Shown piece by piece: positions 1 to 8,175 of a stretch of 64,000 bases of DNA; position 1 is the stretch's first letter, and each line of letters starts with the position of its first letter. The DNA comes from Cylindrospermum sp. NIES-4074. Lineage in GTDB: Bacteria; Cyanobacteriota; Cyanobacteriia; Cyanobacteriales; Nostocaceae. The notes under the pieces were generated by a model that had not been told where the DNA came from, made no database searches, and was given only the letters and a program-made list of their open reading frames with translations. Where the stretch lies: the NCBI GenBank assembly GCA_003994795.1, contig AP018269.1:3249484-3313483 (forward strand), in the 5' to 3' direction. Made by a program: the position numbers and the translations under genes.

Positions 1-189
1 GGTACTCCTGTGCCTGGTGGGTTGGAGTTAGAGCAAGCCTTTTGTCTGTTTCGGGAGTTGGTAAAAAGCGATCGCCAAATTATTGGCTTTGATGTCTGCG
101 AAGTCGGGGACGCTGAGTGGGATGGGAATGTGGGTGCGAGAATTGTTTATAAGCTGGCGAATTTGCTAGATTTATCTCAACAAAGATAA
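1..189 (+). CDS. Arginase/agmatinase family protein, C-terminal fragment
   Basis: The frame is open from the window edge to a TAA at 187-189 and gives 62 residues. The segment GTPVPGG followed by GFDVCEVG resembles the last part of ureohydrolases (arginase, agmatinase), where the substrate loop and a late beta strand lie. These manganese enzymes hydrolyse a guanidino group and release urea. The metal-binding Asp/His motifs lie upstream of the window, so substrate (arginine, agmatine or other) cannot be decided. Confidence 0.7.
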   Translation, partial: GTPVPGGLELEQAFCLFRELVKSDRQIIGFDVCEVGDAEWDGNVGARIVYKLANLLDLSQQR

Positions 190-548
190 AATATCTTGGC
201 GTTTTGACAAAAAGAGACGTTTCATCAAACGTCTCTACATTCGTAAGGAAGAATATAACTAAAGAAAAATAATAAACCTCTACCTAAAGAGGGTAATGGA
301 AAATATAAATTGGTTATGTAATACAGGTACAAATATTTTTAATATAAAAGCCAACAATAACTAGCTATAAAAGTGAGGTAAATAAAAAATTAGGATGTTA
401 AGCTTAGACCAATAAGAGGATTTTTCAAAGTTTAGGAAAACCTCAATTGATATTTGTTAAAAAGAGAGTAAGTAATTGCATAGAAAAATTCCATCAAGGA
501 AAGTAGAACCTGCTCTCAACAAGTGCGATCGCACAAGGAGAAAGGAAG
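190..548. other. Intergenic region with one hairpin repeat
   Basis: About 360 bp of AT-rich sequence with no supported gene. It holds one copy of a dispersed palindrome at 213-236, placed about 25 bp after the arginase-family stop, where it could act as a weak terminator. The rest presumably carries the promoter of the SDR gene at 549; I could not identify convincing -10/-35 boxes. Confidence 0.5.
213..236. repeat. Dispersed AGAGACGTTT palindrome, copy 1
   Basis: Arms AGAGACGTTT and AAACGTCTCT surround a four-base centre. The same hairpin recurs at 9470-9497, 21636-21663 and 46911-46938, always in spacers and several times just after a gene end. It is a small interspersed palindrome, possibly serving as a transcription terminator or mRNA-end stabiliser. 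Confidence 0.75.
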
Positions 549-1517
549 ATGCCACGACCAATCAACAATTCAGTCATTGTGATTACAGGTGCGTCTAGCG
601 GAATTGGACGCGCTACAGCACGGGAGTTTGCTAAACAGCGTGCCAAATTGGTATTAGCAGCACGGCGTGAAGGAGCCTTACAGGAAGTTGCCGATGAGTG
701 CAACCGTCTAGGGGGAAGTGCTATAGCGGTGCGAACCGATGTCACATATGAGTCAGATGTTCAAGCATTAGCACGCCGGGCGATGGATTCCTTTGGGCGG
801 CTGGATGTGTGGGTGAATAACGCCGCTGTGAGTTTATTTGCCCGCTTTGAGGATGCACCCTCTGACGTTTTCCGTCGGGTAATTGAGACAAATTTATTCG
901 GTTACGTTTATGGTGCCCGTGCTGCCTGGCCCCACTTCCGTGAGCAAGGTAATGGTAATTTGATTAATGTTTCTTCGGTTGCAGGAGTCACTGGTCAGCC
1001 ATACACAAGTCCTTACACTATTAGTAAATACGCTATTCGCGGGCTTTCTGATTCCCTGCGGATGGAGTTGTATTTAGACAATGCAACTGATATCCATGTC
1101 TGCACAGTTTTACCTGCTTCCATTGATACGCCGATTTTTCAACACGCGGCCAACTATTCTGGTCGTCGAATCAAGGCTATGACCCCTGTATATCCGCCCA
1201 GACAAGTTGCTGAGGCAATTGTTGGGTTAGTAGAAAGACCACAGCGGGAAATCCTTGTCGGTCAAGCTGCTTATCTTCAGGTTTTGGAGAAGACTTTGGC
1301 ACCAGAGATATATGAGCGGATGATGGCTCGTCAAGTTGATCAAGACCACTTTCAAGACCACAAACCAGCCCCACGGACTGATGGCAATGTGATGGAGCCG
1401 ATGCTGGATTACACTGGCATCAGTGGTAATTGGATAGGTACTGAGGGGATAACGACGCCAGATGTTTGGGATATGGCAAGGCAAGCAGCGCAGAGAATTG
1501 GTTTGCCGTTCTCTTAG
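549..1517 (+). CDS. SDR family NAD(P)-dependent oxidoreductase
   Basis: 322 residues. The N-terminal Rossmann motif ITGASSGIGRA (about residues 12-22), NNAAV near residue 90, a catalytic Ser in INVSSVAG and the YxxxK pair in SPYTISKYA define a classical short-chain dehydrogenase/reductase. About 80 residues follow the usual 240-250-residue core, including a QDHFQDHK stretch and a GNW-containing tail, as in the longer SDRs common in cyanobacteria. A purine-rich Shine-Dalgarno (GGAGAAAGGAAG) immediately precedes the ATG. The gene appears monocistronic. Substrate is unknown. Confidence 0.9.
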   Translation: MPRPINNSVIVITGASSGIGRATAREFAKQRAKLVLAARREGALQEVADECNRLGGSAIAVRTDVTYESDVQALARRAMDSFGRLDVWVNNAAVSLFARFEDAPSDVFRRVIETNLFGYVYGARAAWPHFREQGNGNLINVSSVAGVTGQPYTSPYTISKYAIRGLSDSLRMELYLDNATDIHVCTVLPASIDTPIFQHAANYSGRRIKAMTPVYPPRQVAEAIVGLVERPQREILVGQAAYLQVLEKTLAPEIYERMMARQVDQDHFQDHKPAPRTDGNVMEPMLDYTGISGNWIGTEGITTPDVWDMARQAAQRIGLPFS

Positions 1518-1539
1518 TTTGATAGTTTAACCAAATTTA

Positions 1540-1622
1540 GCGATCGCTTTTGCTCGCGGGGTAGGGGCACAGCAGTGCTGTGCCCCTACGGCATATGTGG
1601 TGCAAATAAATCAAACCTGCTG
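1540..1622. repeat. 83-bp direct repeat, left copy
   Basis: Begins with a HIP1 octamer, contains a perfect 14-bp-arm palindrome (GTAGGGGCACAGCA, one central base, then its complement) and ends in AAACCTGCTG. It matches 2241-2323 at 79 of 83 positions in the same orientation. The two copies bracket the BrnT/BrnA genes. Confidence 0.9.
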
Positions 1623-1669
1623 TCATGGTAAAGTGCGACGGCGTACCCGCCCGCCGGAGGCGATCGCCT

Positions 1670-1927
1670 TTAAGCTGATTGCTTATGTGCTTCCGCATAA
1701 ATCCGCAAAGCCGCAGCCATGCGTTTTTCATAATCTTCTCCCTGCGCTTGGAACCATGCCAGGGTTTCAGCATCAACTGCAATTAGAACACTGGGTGATG
1801 ACACAGGTTTTCTCCACCGTGCCTTACTAAAAAATTCCTCTGTCAGTGGTGGAATATCAGAAGTGTCGATTTCATCATCTGTCATTGCGTCAAGTTTCTC
1901 CCAATTCGTCCTTGAGGTATTGTTCAT
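1670..1927 (-). CDS. brnA: BrnA family antitoxin
   Basis: About 85 residues. The N-terminal block NWEKLDAMTDDEIDTSDIPP and the C-terminal ribbon-helix-helix-like part (SVLIAVDAETLAWFQAQG) are typical of BrnA, the DNA-binding antitoxin that neutralises BrnT and represses its own operon. The upstream ATG at 1942 would only lengthen the overlap with brnT; the ATG at 1927 keeps the conserved N-terminal block. It lies after brnT on the same strand and overlaps its end, the order known for brnTA. The C-terminus QSA* ends about 47 bp from the left 83-bp repeat. Confidence 0.82.
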   Translation of the reverse strand: MNNTSRTNWEKLDAMTDDEIDTSDIPPLTEEFFSKARWRKPVSSPSVLIAVDAETLAWFQAQGEDYEKRMAAALRIYAEAHKQSA

Positions 1928-2183
1928 AGAGTTTTCGTTCATGGGGTAATGCTTTTCGGAGTGAGATTATACGAATGGTTTGGTCATCGGGTTCGGTGTA
2001 AACTACAACTATTACCCGTCCATTCAGCATTCCTAGTCCAATCCAGCGGTCTTCTCCATAGTTTTCTCGCTCATCTAGACTAATCAGAAGTGGAAAATTA
2101 AAAATCTGTGGGGCATCGGCAAAATCTAATCCATGCTTGGTGATATTGACTTCGTTTTTGCTTTCATCCCAATCAAAGTACAT
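1890..2183 (-). CDS. brnT: BrnT family toxin (RelE-fold ribonuclease)
   Basis: 97 residues. The start FDWDESKNEVNITKHGLDF is the BrnT signature (W-D-x-x-K-x-x-x-N-x-x-K-H-G), followed by DRWIGLGML, GRVIVVVYTE and IRIISLRKA, a RelE/ParE-like fold. BrnT toxins are mRNA interferases that arrest growth until bound by BrnA. The downstream antitoxin frame overlaps its 3' end, so translation is probably coupled. The pair sits between two 83-bp direct repeats, which suggests acquisition or excisability as a unit. Confidence 0.88.
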   Translation of the reverse strand: MYFDWDESKNEVNITKHGLDFADAPQIFNFPLLISLDERENYGEDRWIGLGMLNGRVIVVVYTEPDDQTIRIISLRKALPHERKLYEQYLKDELGET

Positions 2184-2240
2184 ATCTCTATCGTATTACA
2201 TCTTGGAAGATATCGCTCTTATTCCACACTATACACAAGT

Positions 2241-2323
2241 GCGATCGCCTTTGCTCGCGGGGTAGGGGCACAGCAGTGCTGTGCCCCTACGACATATGTG
2301 GTACAAATAAATGAAACCTGCTG
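2241..2323. repeat. 83-bp direct repeat, right copy
   Basis: Second copy of the repeat at 1540-1622, in direct orientation with four mismatches. It includes the same perfect GTAGGGGCACAGCA palindrome at 2261-2289. It lies upstream of brnT and may also contain part of the toxin-antitoxin promoter region. Confidence 0.9.
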
Positions 2324-2392
2324 TAAATTTCGCCTTTTGTCTTTGAGCGACCCTTACACCTACATCTCAGAAATTTAATCGGATTTTGTAAA

Positions 2393-4309
2393 TTAAAGTT
2401 GGGCTGGTACTCCCACATAAAACATCAGCAATACCAGCACAAATGCCGCAAATGCTCCTGTAGCTCTAAGCTGAGTTCTATTTAAAGGTATTTTTGCTTC
2501 TAAGCCAAGATTACCGGCAAATAAATAACCTGCAATGCCAGCAAAAGAGGCTGCTAAAAATCTAACTATTGCTAGAGTTCCGCCGTTCATAACTCTAGGG
2601 TTAAGGGCAAGCACAATAAAAGTTATTAATACTGCTAACGCCATAGCAAGTGCAATACCACGTTCAGCTGATGAAATGTGCGAAGGTGGTTTCTGATCTG
2701 GTGGTGGTAGCGGATTGTTCATAGATTGATTATTAATATTTCTAGGCTTGTCTATTGTCTCATAATCTTTATCTCGTTGGCGACGTTCTTCTTCAGTTTC
2801 AATACCGTTTAACAGTTCTCGCGCATTAAAAGCTTCGGTTAATCCTGGGGGGATGATAGGTAAATTCTTCTCTGCATAAACGAGTAAGTTTTTGTAGTCT
2901 ACAACAATATTGGGATATCCCGGAATCGGCACTTTTTCTTCTGGTACTAATCCTTTAATAGTCTGATGAATAGCATCAAACTGAGAACGGATCATCGCCA
3001 GTAGTTCCCGACGGGTGGCAGTGGGGCCGCTAATAGAAATAAAGATTTTGCGGTCTTCTTGATCACTCTTCACCAAAGCTCGGTTATTTTGGTATTTTAA
3101 AACAATGCCACTACGCCACCAAGTGCGCTTCTCCCCATGATGGTGCATTCGCACAATAAAGCGGGAAATAATGCTGCTAGGGAGGACATTGTAATGATAT
3201 TGGAAAGCTAGAATATTCTCCCAATCTCCCGTTGCCGGTTCTTCTTTAGGTAACAAGTCGGGGATGAGATACCTATCACTATTACCACCTTCCAGGGGAA
3301 AGCAAAGTTCAAATTTCCGCATCATCTCAATAATGAATTGTTGCTTACTGCGGGGATATTGGCGGCTGTCTAAAATTCTGTGCAGTTGATTGCGCTCCAG
3401 AATACCCCGGAATTCAGTTATTAACCGATTGTCATTGAGAATCTTGTAAACAGCATTTGTCACCCACTCCGGGTTAAGGACATGGGTATCTTCTAAGCGG
3501 GGGTCGTCGCGGAAGTTGAGGACTATACCCAAGCGATGCAGCAGTTCAATTAGGGTGAATTGGTTAACTTTATCGGTAATTAGCTCCTCCAAACACAGAC
3601 GTTCATAGTCGCTGTAGGGAATGTAGTCGTTTTCCATCTGTTCTAGACGAGTTTTGACCTGAAACCAGCTTCGGGGTAAGACATCGTGAATATGTTCTAA
3701 GCAAGAAAGTTCACGGATGATAGTTGACTGCAATTGCTCCAGACCTTCCCCAGTTTTGCAGGAGACAGGCACTATATCTTTAATAGAGGGGTATTTTTGC
3801 CGCAGTCCGCGCTGGTCGATATCCAAGGGATGATCATCAATCTGGTTGCCAACAAGGATAATAGGAGAATCATCGCCAAAGCTTTGGATAATTTTCAGCC
3901 AGTATTCCAGTTGATTTTGTCGCTCATCATCACGGGACTTTAGCACCAACAGGTAAAGACTGCGTTTGGTCAGAAAAAATTGGTGGGTAGCGTGCATGAT
4001 TTCCTGGCCGCCAAAGTCCCATACATTCAGCCTGATGGATTGGTTATTAATGATAATTTGCCAATTTTGGATGTTAATGCCTTCCGTTTTGGGTTGGTGG
4101 GGGTCATAGCTGTTTTCAATCAGCCGTTTGACGAGAGAGGTTTTGCCCACATCACCTTGTCCTACTAGCAGTACTTTAGCTTCGTTGAGGGGCTTTTTTT
4201 GCTCGGCTTGCAGAGAGAAATAGTAACTGAGAATCTGGGACGGCTCACCCAAACTACCCCAACTATCACCTAAAATTTCCGGCGGAATTGGCAGCTGATT
4301 ACCACGCAA
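2393..4309 (-). CDS. Roc-COR GTPase portion of the Roco protein, with C-terminal membrane segments
   Basis: 638 residues from the first ATG; the same frame stays open upstream to the frameshift near 4671 and encodes more LRRs. Roc domain: P-loop GQGDVGKTS (about residue 50), DFGGQEIMH as G3, and GNQIDD at the NKxD position. A COR-like region follows to about residue 480 (for example DTHVLNPEWVTNAVYKIL). A charged linker leads to two or three hydrophobic helices (ALAMALAVLITFIVLAL and AAFVLVLLMFYVGV), so the C-terminus is probably membrane anchored. Roco proteins are dimerisation-dependent GTPases; bacterial partners are mostly unknown. Translation alone would lack most of the LRR sensor. Confidence 0.8.
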   Translation of the reverse strand: MRGNQLPIPPEILGDSWGSLGEPSQILSYYFSLQAEQKKPLNEAKVLLVGQGDVGKTSLVKRLIENSYDPHQPKTEGINIQNWQIIINNQSIRLNVWDFGGQEIMHATHQFFLTKRSLYLLVLKSRDDERQNQLEYWLKIIQSFGDDSPIILVGNQIDDHPLDIDQRGLRQKYPSIKDIVPVSCKTGEGLEQLQSTIIRELSCLEHIHDVLPRSWFQVKTRLEQMENDYIPYSDYERLCLEELITDKVNQFTLIELLHRLGIVLNFRDDPRLEDTHVLNPEWVTNAVYKILNDNRLITEFRGILERNQLHRILDSRQYPRSKQQFIIEMMRKFELCFPLEGGNSDRYLIPDLLPKEEPATGDWENILAFQYHYNVLPSSIISRFIVRMHHHGEKRTWWRSGIVLKYQNNRALVKSDQEDRKIFISISGPTATRRELLAMIRSQFDAIHQTIKGLVPEEKVPIPGYPNIVVDYKNLLVYAEKNLPIIPPGLTEAFNARELLNGIETEEERRQRDKDYETIDKPRNINNQSMNNPLPPPDQKPPSHISSAERGIALAMALAVLITFIVLALNPRVMNGGTLAIVRFLAASFAGIAGYLFAGNLGLEAKIPLNRTQLRATGAFAAFVLVLLMFYVGVPAQL

Positions 4310-4329
4310 ATCTAGCTTCTTGAGGTGGG

Positions 4330-5200
4330 TGAGTTGCTGTATTTCCGGGGGTAAGGTCGTCAGTTGATTATTTTCGAGGGAAAGCTGGGTGAGGGCGGTG
4401 AGTTGACCTATCTCTGCTGGCAGGGTTTTCAGTTGATTTCTGTTGAGGTCAAGCTCGGTGAGGGTGGTGAGTTGACCTATCTCTGCTGGCAGGGTTGTCA
4501 GTTGATTGTCGCTGAGGTAAAGCCGGGTGAGGGCGGTGAGTTGAACTATCTCTGCTGGCAGGGTTGTCAGTTGATTGTCGCTGAGGTAAAGCCGGGTGAG
4601 GGCGGTGAGTTGAACAATCTCTGCTGGCAGGGTTGTCAGTTGATTGTCACTGAGGTAAAGCTGGGTGAGGGGGTGAGTTGAACTATCTCTGCTGGCAGGG
4701 TTGTCAGTTGATTGGCGCCGAGGTCAAGCAGGGTGAGGGTGGTGAGTTGAACAATCTCTGCTGGCAGGGTTGTCAGTTGATTGTCACTGAGGTAAAGCTG
4801 GGTGAGGGCGGTGAGTTGACCTATCTCTGCTGGCAGGGTTTTCAGTTGATTGTTGTAGAGGCGAAGCTCGGTGAGGGCAGTGAGTTGAACTATCTCTGCT
4901 GGCAGGGTTGTCAGTTGATTTCTGTTGAGGAAAGCAGGGTGAGGGTGGTGAGTTGAACTATCTCTGCTGGCAGGGTTTTCAGTTGATTGGCGCCGAGGTC
5001 AAGCTGGGTGAGGGCGGTGAGTTGACCTATCTCTGCTGGCAGGGTTGTCAGTTGATTTCTGCTGAGGTCAAGCAGGGTGAGGGCGGTGAGTTGACCTATC
5101 TCTGCTGGCAGGCTTGTCAGTTGATTGTTGCTGAGGTAAAGCAGGGTGAGGGCGGTGAGTTGACCTATCTCTGCTGGCAGGCTTGTCAAGCTTTGTCCAG
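4330..5200 (-). repeat. Tandem leucine-rich repeats (69-bp unit)
   Basis: Twelve near-identical 69-bp units plus degenerate end units. Each encodes 23 residues of the form LTxLDLxxNQLxxLPAEIGQ, the bacterial LRR consensus. Units differ mainly at the residues before and after NQL, as expected from unequal crossing-over. On the plus strand the repeat gives spurious open frames rich in LCWQGCQLI, which I do not regard as genes. Two units are 68 bp long and carry the frameshifts. Confidence 0.92.
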
Positions 5201-5285
5201 AAAGGTTTAATTTGGGTGCTTTGTCTCTGGCAGCTTTTTGAATGATTTGCAGCAGTTCTTTGTTGCTCATGGGTGGGGCTTCCAC
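4911..5285 (-). CDS. N-terminal LRR fragment of the Roco protein
   Basis: 124 residues. A leader (SNKELLQIIQKAARDKAPKL) and SLTSLPAEIG-type repeats run until the frame breaks near 4930, where the expected GAGGTCAAGC of other units reads GAGGAAAGC, one base short; translation then ends in SSTEIN. As it stands it would be a soluble, truncated LRR protein. The intact gene would continue into the Roc-COR part. The start is chosen because the leader is typical of cyanobacterial Roco proteins. Confidence 0.7.
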   Translation of the reverse strand: MEAPPMSNKELLQIIQKAARDKAPKLNLSGQSLTSLPAEIGQLTALTLLYLSNNQLTSLPAEIGQLTALTLLDLSRNQLTTLPAEIGQLTALTQLDLGANQLKTLPAEIVQLTTLTLLSSTEIN

Positions 5286-5392
5286 AGAGTTTGCAGGAGA
5301 GATGTGTAGCTTATGACCAATTTAGCCTGTATAAAAGGTGAAATGGGCGAATCTGGTTTTATTGGTTTATTTATCCCCACTCCGAGCCTAAA

Positions 5393-5805
5393 GCTTGAAA
5401 CTTCCACCCTAAAGCTTGGAACTTTTACCCTAGAGCTTGTAACTTCGAGCCTAGAGCTTGGAACTTCCACCCTAAAGCTTGGAACTTCGAGCCTCAAGCT
5501 TGGAACTTTCACCCTAAAGCTTGAAACTTCGAGCCTCAAGCTTGAAACTTCGAGCCTCAAGCTTGAAACTTCGAGCCTAGAGCTTGGAACTTCGAGCCTC
5601 AAGCTTGGAACTTTGAGCCTAAAGCTTGGAACTTTGAGCCTCAAGCTTGGAACTTTGAGCCTAAAGCTTGAAACTTCGAGCCTCAAGCTTGGAACTTTGA
5701 GCCTCAAGCTTGGAACTTCGAGCCTAGAGCTTGGAACTTCGAGCCTAAAGCTTGAAACTTCCACCCTAAAGCTTGGAACTTCGAGCTTCAAGCTTGAAAC
5801 TTCCA
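5393..5805. repeat. 21-bp minisatellite, 20 tandem copies
   Basis: The landmark GCTTG occurs at exactly 21-bp intervals from 5393 to 5792, giving 20 units related to AAGCTTGGAACTTCGAGCCT with a few variant bases (CCACC for GAGCC, GAAAC for GGAAC). Because 21 is a multiple of three, both strands stay open through the array: heptapeptides LKLGTSS on plus and LEVPSFR-like on minus. No start with a ribosome binding site or flanking domain supports a protein on either strand, so I call it non-coding repeat DNA. Confidence 0.92.
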
Positions 5806-5901
5806 CCTTTTCTGGTTGTCGAGGATAGAGCGATCGCACTGCTGCAAATGAATTTATAGTAGTGGCGTGGCAAGCATAAATTTGTGCATTATGTTTTTCT
5901 C

Positions 5902-5959
5902 GTAGAACAGGCGTCTCGCCTGTTTTGGGCGGGCGAGACGCCCACCCCACAAGAAGCTT
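5902..5959 (+). repeat. 58-bp dispersed repeat, copy A (inverted relative to 9754-9811)
   Basis: Contains two short hairpins, AACAGGCG/CGCCTGTT and a GGGCG/CGCCC arm, and ends in AAGAAGCTT. Its reverse complement is identical over all 58 bp to 9754-9811. The copies enclose ilvA and the riboswitch-glycosyltransferase unit. Confidence 0.9.
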
Positions 5960-6083
5960 CATTTGGCGCGACACAGAGAAATGAGAGTTTGAGAGATATT
6001 CTGCGTAAGTCCTATTTAGCTAAGTAATCACCAACTAGCGGTAAAATTAACATCCACCCCCAAAACCCCCACCCCTTGACCCC

Positions 6084-7595
6084 ATGTATTGCGATTACCT
6101 GGTACAAATTCTGACCGCCCGTGTGTATGATGTTGCCCAGGAAACACCACTGGATTATGCCCCGAACCTATCCGCACGGCTGAATAATAAAATCCTCCTC
6201 AAGCGGGAAGATATGCAATCAGTGTTTTCCTTCAAGCTGCGGGGGGCGTACAATAAAATGGCGCAACTGCCACCGGAACTGTTAGCCCAAGGCGTCATCA
6301 CCGCTTCTGCTGGCAACCATGCCCAAGGTGTCGCCCTCGGTGCTAGTCGGTTAGGAACGCGAGCTATTATCGTTATGCCCGTAACCACACCCCAGGTAAA
6401 GATAGATGCAGTTAAAGCACGGGGGGGAGTAGTCGTATTACACGGCAATACCTTTGATGAAGCTTGTGGACACGCCCGACAACTGGAAGTAGAAAAAGGG
6501 CTAACATTTATACATCCCTTTGATGACCCTTATGTGATTGCTGGACAGGGAACCATTGGGATGGAAATTCTCCGACAATATCAGCAACCCATTGAGGCAA
6601 TTTTTGTGGCTATTGGTGGGGGTGGCTTAATTTCGGGAATTGGGGCTTATGTCAAGCGGTTGCGTCCCGATATCAAGATTATCGGCGTGGAACCAGTAGA
6701 CGCAGATGCGATGTATCAATCTTTAAAAGCCGGTCATCGGGTGCGCTTGTCTCAGGTGGGGTTATTTGCTGATGGCGTCGCAGTGCGGGAAGTGGGGGAA
6801 GAAACCTTCCGGTTGTGTCAGCAGTATGTGGATGAAATCATTTTGGTAGATACAGACGCCACCTGTGCCGCCATTAAAGATGTGTTTGAGGATACCCGAT
6901 CTATTTTAGAACCTGCGGGGGCATTGGCGATCGCAGCTGCCAAAGTCTACGCCGAACGAGAACAAATTGAAGGCAAAACCTTAATCGCCGTGGCCTGCGG
7001 TGCTAACATGAACTTTGATCGCCTGCGGTTTGTGGCAGAACGGGCAGAATTTGGCGAACGTCGAGAAGCCATTTTTGCGGTGACAATACCCGAAGAACCA
7101 GGAAGTCTGCGCCAGTTTTGCGAATGTATAGGTAGCCGCAACCTCACAGAATTTAACTATCGCATAGCCGATGAAAAAATTGCCCATATTTTCGTGGGGA
7201 TGCAAATTCAAAACCGGGCTGATGCTGTCAAAATGGCGGCTACCTTTGAAGCACATGGCTTAAAAACCCTAGATTTAACCGACGACGAACTAACTAAATT
7301 ACACCTGCGGCACATGGTGGGCGGACGTTCTCCCCTCGCACACAATGAATTACTCTACCGCTTTGAATTTCCCGAACGTCCCGGTGCATTGATGCAGTTT
7401 GTCGGTTCTATGTGTCCTGATTGGAATATTAGCCTTTTTCACTACCGCAATAATGGCTCAGACTATGGGCGCATCGTCGTTGGGTTGCAAGTCCCCCCCC
7501 ATGAAATGGAAGAATGGCAAGCGTTTCTCGACACCCTTGGCTATCGCTATTGGGATGAAAACAAGAATCCTGCATACAAGCTGTTTTTAGGTTAG
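6084..7595 (+). CDS. ilvA: Threonine ammonia-lyase, biosynthetic
   Basis: 503 residues, the usual length of the long biosynthetic form. It deaminates threonine to 2-oxobutanoate, the first step to isoleucine, using PLP. The catalytic domain has the Schiff-base lysine in SVFSFKLRGAYNKM, the phosphate loop GGGGLISG and ASAGNHAQG. Two ACT-type regulatory repeats follow (about residues 325-395 and 420-500, starting EEPGSLRQF and ERPGALMQF), so feedback inhibition by isoleucine is expected from the family. No clear Shine-Dalgarno precedes the ATG, which is common in cyanobacteria. ilvD, a later enzyme of the same pathway, is also in this window at 61 kb. Confidence 0.95.
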   Translation: MYCDYLVQILTARVYDVAQETPLDYAPNLSARLNNKILLKREDMQSVFSFKLRGAYNKMAQLPPELLAQGVITASAGNHAQGVALGASRLGTRAIIVMPVTTPQVKIDAVKARGGVVVLHGNTFDEACGHARQLEVEKGLTFIHPFDDPYVIAGQGTIGMEILRQYQQPIEAIFVAIGGGGLISGIGAYVKRLRPDIKIIGVEPVDADAMYQSLKAGHRVRLSQVGLFADGVAVREVGEETFRLCQQYVDEIILVDTDATCAAIKDVFEDTRSILEPAGALAIAAAKVYAEREQIEGKTLIAVACGANMNFDRLRFVAERAEFGERREAIFAVTIPEEPGSLRQFCECIGSRNLTEFNYRIADEKIAHIFVGMQIQNRADAVKMAATFEAHGLKTLDLTDDELTKLHLRHMVGGRSPLAHNELLYRFEFPERPGALMQFVGSMCPDWNISLFHYRNNGSDYGRIVVGLQVPPHEMEEWQAFLDTLGYRYWDENKNPAYKLFLG

Positions 7596-7723
7596 CGGGT
7601 TAGAGAATAGGGTTGTAGGTACGTCGGTGGGGGGTGAGAGGAAAATACATGAAGAAACGAACCGCGAAGGACGCAAAAAACGCAAAGGAAGAAGGGTTAG
7701 AGAGAGTTCTTGCGTAAGTCCTG

Positions 7724-7757
7724 GATTTTTAATTTTTAATTCTTAATTTTTAATTGT
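7724..7757. repeat. Short TTTTTAA-type heptamer repeat array
   Basis: Four or five degenerate copies of a TTTTTAA/TTTTTAAT unit follow the ilvA region. Heptanucleotide tandem repeats of this kind are a known feature of heterocystous cyanobacterial genomes. No function can be read from it. Confidence 0.55.
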
Positions 7758-7829
7758 TTAACCCCTTGACATAACAGGGGATTACCAGTTATTATCTCAA
7801 GGCGTAAAATCGGTCTGCCTAATCCATAA

Positions 7830-8015
7830 CTTACCCTAGAAACATTTATGCATCTGGGTAAGCCGGGAGCGGAGGAACCAAGTGTGGGGCGAATCTCCAA
7901 AAAGGGTCAAAGAAAGAGTGCGAAGCATCAATTTCCAACTTTACCCTTGGGGAGAAGGACATCTCTCAGTCCTAGTCCGTCAGCTAACTTCGTCGGCATT
8001 GAGAGGAGACTGAAC
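7830..8015 (+). promoter_or_regulatory. c-di-AMP riboswitch (ydaO-yuaA leader)
   Basis: Conserved blocks of the ydaO motif appear in order: GGGAGCGGAGGAACCAA (from about 7865), GGGGCGAATCT (about 7887), a GGGGAGAAGGACATCTCTCAGTCC segment spread over 7949-7972, and TCCGTCAGCTAACTTCGTCGGC (7976 on). A 7-bp stem CTTACCC/GGGTAAG (7830-7836 with 7856-7862) closes the 5' side. In characterised members c-di-AMP binding promotes termination and lowers expression of osmolyte or cell-wall genes. Here it precedes the sucrose-phosphate-synthase-like gene at 8176 by about 160 nt, and the TCCTTGGCT/AGCCAAGGA pair (8056-8112) may belong to its expression platform. No other gene lies in this 580-bp spacer. 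Confidence 0.88.
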
Positions 8016-8175
8016 GAGCAGCATTGTTTTGAGTAATGCTTTGTTCTCGTCAGTGTCCTTGGCTGGTAACTTTCCGCTGCGTTGTCCCTGCCATTGAGCC
8101 TGAGCCAAGGATGATCATACCTTGAATTCTGGCGTCTGAGGCAGGATTAGTTGCCTTTGAGGTTAAGTTCTACTT

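Larger units (their letters stand above)
2393..5285 (-). pseudogene. Frameshifted LRR-Roc-COR (Roco) GTPase gene, whole locus
   Basis: Reading on the minus strand, an N-terminal SNKELLQIIQKAARDKAPKL segment, at least 13 leucine-rich repeats of 23 residues, a Roc GTPase, a COR-like region and C-terminal membrane segments form one architecture spread over three frames. Eleven intervals between a landmark in the 69-bp repeat (starts 4411 to 5168) are 69 bp except two of 68 bp (4618 to 4686 and 4893 to 4961). Restoring one base in each puts the ATG at 5285 in frame with the stop at 2393 and would give about 964 residues. The gene is therefore either recently broken or carries two sequencing errors in repetitive DNA. 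Confidence 0.8.

Noticed and set aside
4364-5210. Plus-strand open frames rich in LCWQGCQLI
   Set aside because: Antisense shadow of the leucine-rich-repeat gene.
5393-5805. CRISPR array
   Set aside because: Units are contiguous 21-mers with no unique spacers, and there are no cas genes.
5267-5974. Long minus-strand frame through the 21-bp minisatellite, and its plus-strand counterpart at 5313-5828
   Set aside because: Both arise because the repeat unit is a multiple of three; the minus frame begins inside a dispersed 58-bp repeat, and neither has a ribosome binding site or domain.
7848-8036. 62-residue frame upstream of the glycosyltransferase
   Set aside because: It overlaps the conserved core of the c-di-AMP riboswitch; no ribosome binding site.
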